From Clostridia bacterium (GTDB lineage: Bacteria > Bacillota > Clostridia > Oscillospirales > CAG-272), in the NCBI GenBank assembly GCA_017624795.1, contig JAGAMJ010000133.1, positions 1-6,341 on the forward strand: a DNA stretch of 6,341 bases, written 5' to 3'. The notes beneath the pieces are model-generated. The model was not told where the DNA came from. It made no database searches and was given only the letters and a program-made list of their open reading frames with translations. The position numbers were made by a program, and so were the translations under genes. Shown in pieces: positions 5,836 through 6,341 of this stretch (position 1 is its first letter; each line of letters starts with the position of its first letter).

Positions 5836-6341
5836 TTCAGTTTCTGCTTCCTGATCAAGCATTTGTTTCTTATCCTCCTCGGGCATAACGGCAACGAATG
5901 CCTTGATGGCACACTCGATCATATCGTCGGTCGGCTCACGCACGGTGATACGTTGCAGCCACATACCCGGTGCCGAAATGATGCGAGTGAAAAGGTTGTC
6001 GTGGCGTCCCGCAAGCTTTAACAGCTCATAGCCGATACCCATAGTAAGCGGGATCAGCAAAAGCTTGATCAAGGCGCGGATAAAGGTATATGCGGTATCG
6101 TTGATGCCCTTGATGTCTGCGGGGATAAAAATGCCGATCAGAATACTGACAAGCAGCATCAGGATCAGGAAAGAAGTGCCGCAACGGGGGTGAAAACGGC
6201 GCTGCTTTCGCACGTTTTCGACCGTCAATGTCATTCCGTTTTCATAGCAAAAGATCGTTTTATGCTCGGCGCCGTGATACATAAAGGTGCGGCGGATATC
6301 CTTCATCAAAGAAACAAGCGCCATATAAGCGACCAAAATGG
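5830..6341 (-). CDS. yqhQ: DUF1385 (YqhQ-like) integral membrane protein, C-terminal part
   Basis: The frame is open from the right edge to the stop at 5830-5832, about 170 residues; YqhQ-type proteins are around 300, so the N-terminal half lies outside. Counting from the Leu/TTG codon at 6336, the family blocks are YHGAEHKTIFCYE (20-32), LTVENVRKQRRFHPRCGTSF (37-56), a hydrophobic segment FLILMLLVSILIGIFIP (56-72) and a second around 84-108 ending GYELLKLAG. Next come PGMWLQRITVREPTDD (123-138) and an acidic tail with no clear domain. These match what I remember of Bacillus YqhQ, including the HGAEHK and RCGTSF blocks. The biochemical role is not something I can state. The TTG at 6336 is not the true start: it is an internal Leu preceded by at least one more in-frame codon and lacks a visible ribosome site. 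The gene has its own terminator downstream. Confidence 0.88.
   Translation of the reverse strand, partial: ILVAYMALVSLMKDIRRTFMYHGAEHKTIFCYENGMTLTVENVRKQRRFHPRCGTSFLILMLLVSILIGIFIPADIKGINDTAYTFIRALIKLLLIPLTMGIGYELLKLAGRHDNLFTRIISAPGMWLQRITVREPTDDMIECAIKAFVAVMPEEDKKQMLDQEAETEK

Noticed and set aside
5709..5912. A 67-codon minus-strand frame across the DUF1385/GH20 junction
   Set aside because: It reads through a terminator and a sigma-A promoter and overlaps the DUF1385 C-terminus in another frame. The product is rich in Lys, Arg and Cys with no domain.
6334..6336. TTG as the start codon of the DUF1385 protein
   Set aside because: The frame stays open upstream to the window edge, the family is much longer, and no ribosome site precedes the TTG. 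It is an internal Leu codon of a truncated gene.

Overview
The window comes from an endospore-forming Firmicute, most likely a member of the Clostridia, with a base composition near 50% GC by eye. Two sporulation genes support this: sigK, the late mother-cell sigma factor, and spoVAF, a GerA-family germination protein. A pyrophosphate-type phosphofructokinase and a YqhQ/DUF1385 membrane protein also fit. I cannot name the genus. An uncultured gut-type clostridium with moderate GC is a reasonable guess, not an observation.

Layout from left to right. (1) Bases 1-923, minus strand: the N-terminal 307 residues of SpoVAF, running off the left edge. (2) Bases 1011-1052: a strong intrinsic terminator separating spoVAF from the next unit. 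(3) Bases 1058-2987, minus strand: a likely two-gene unit of PPi-dependent phosphofructokinase followed by a small alpha/beta-hydrolase esterase. It is driven by a near-consensus sigma-A promoter at 3018-3046. (4) Bases 3139-3816, plus strand: sigK, divergent from the phosphofructokinase and with a hydrophobic pro-sequence. (5) Bases 3820-3851: a perfect palindrome acting as a shared terminator for the converging sigK and glycosidase genes. (6) Bases 3859-5712, minus strand: a cytoplasmic GH20 beta-N-acetylhexosaminidase of the GcnA type with its own sigma-A promoter at 5751-5779. (7) Bases 5793-5835: the terminator of the next gene. (8) Bases 5830-6341, minus strand: the C-terminal half of a YqhQ-like DUF1385 membrane protein, running off the right edge.

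The genes do not form one system. They are separate transcription units: sporulation and germination (sigK, spoVAF), central glycolysis (PPi-PFK), sugar or ester hydrolysis (GH20, esterase) and a conserved membrane protein. Every gap is under about 160 bases and contains recognisable promoters, ribosome binding sites or terminators. I saw no mobile element, CRISPR array, tRNA or rRNA.

I looked for a novel system and did not find a convincing one. The points most worth a second look are the separation of spoVAF from any visible spoVA operon, a Lys in place of a usually conserved Asn in SpoVAF, the pro-sequence and corrected start of SigK, and an imperfect direct repeat overlapping the glycosidase promoter.
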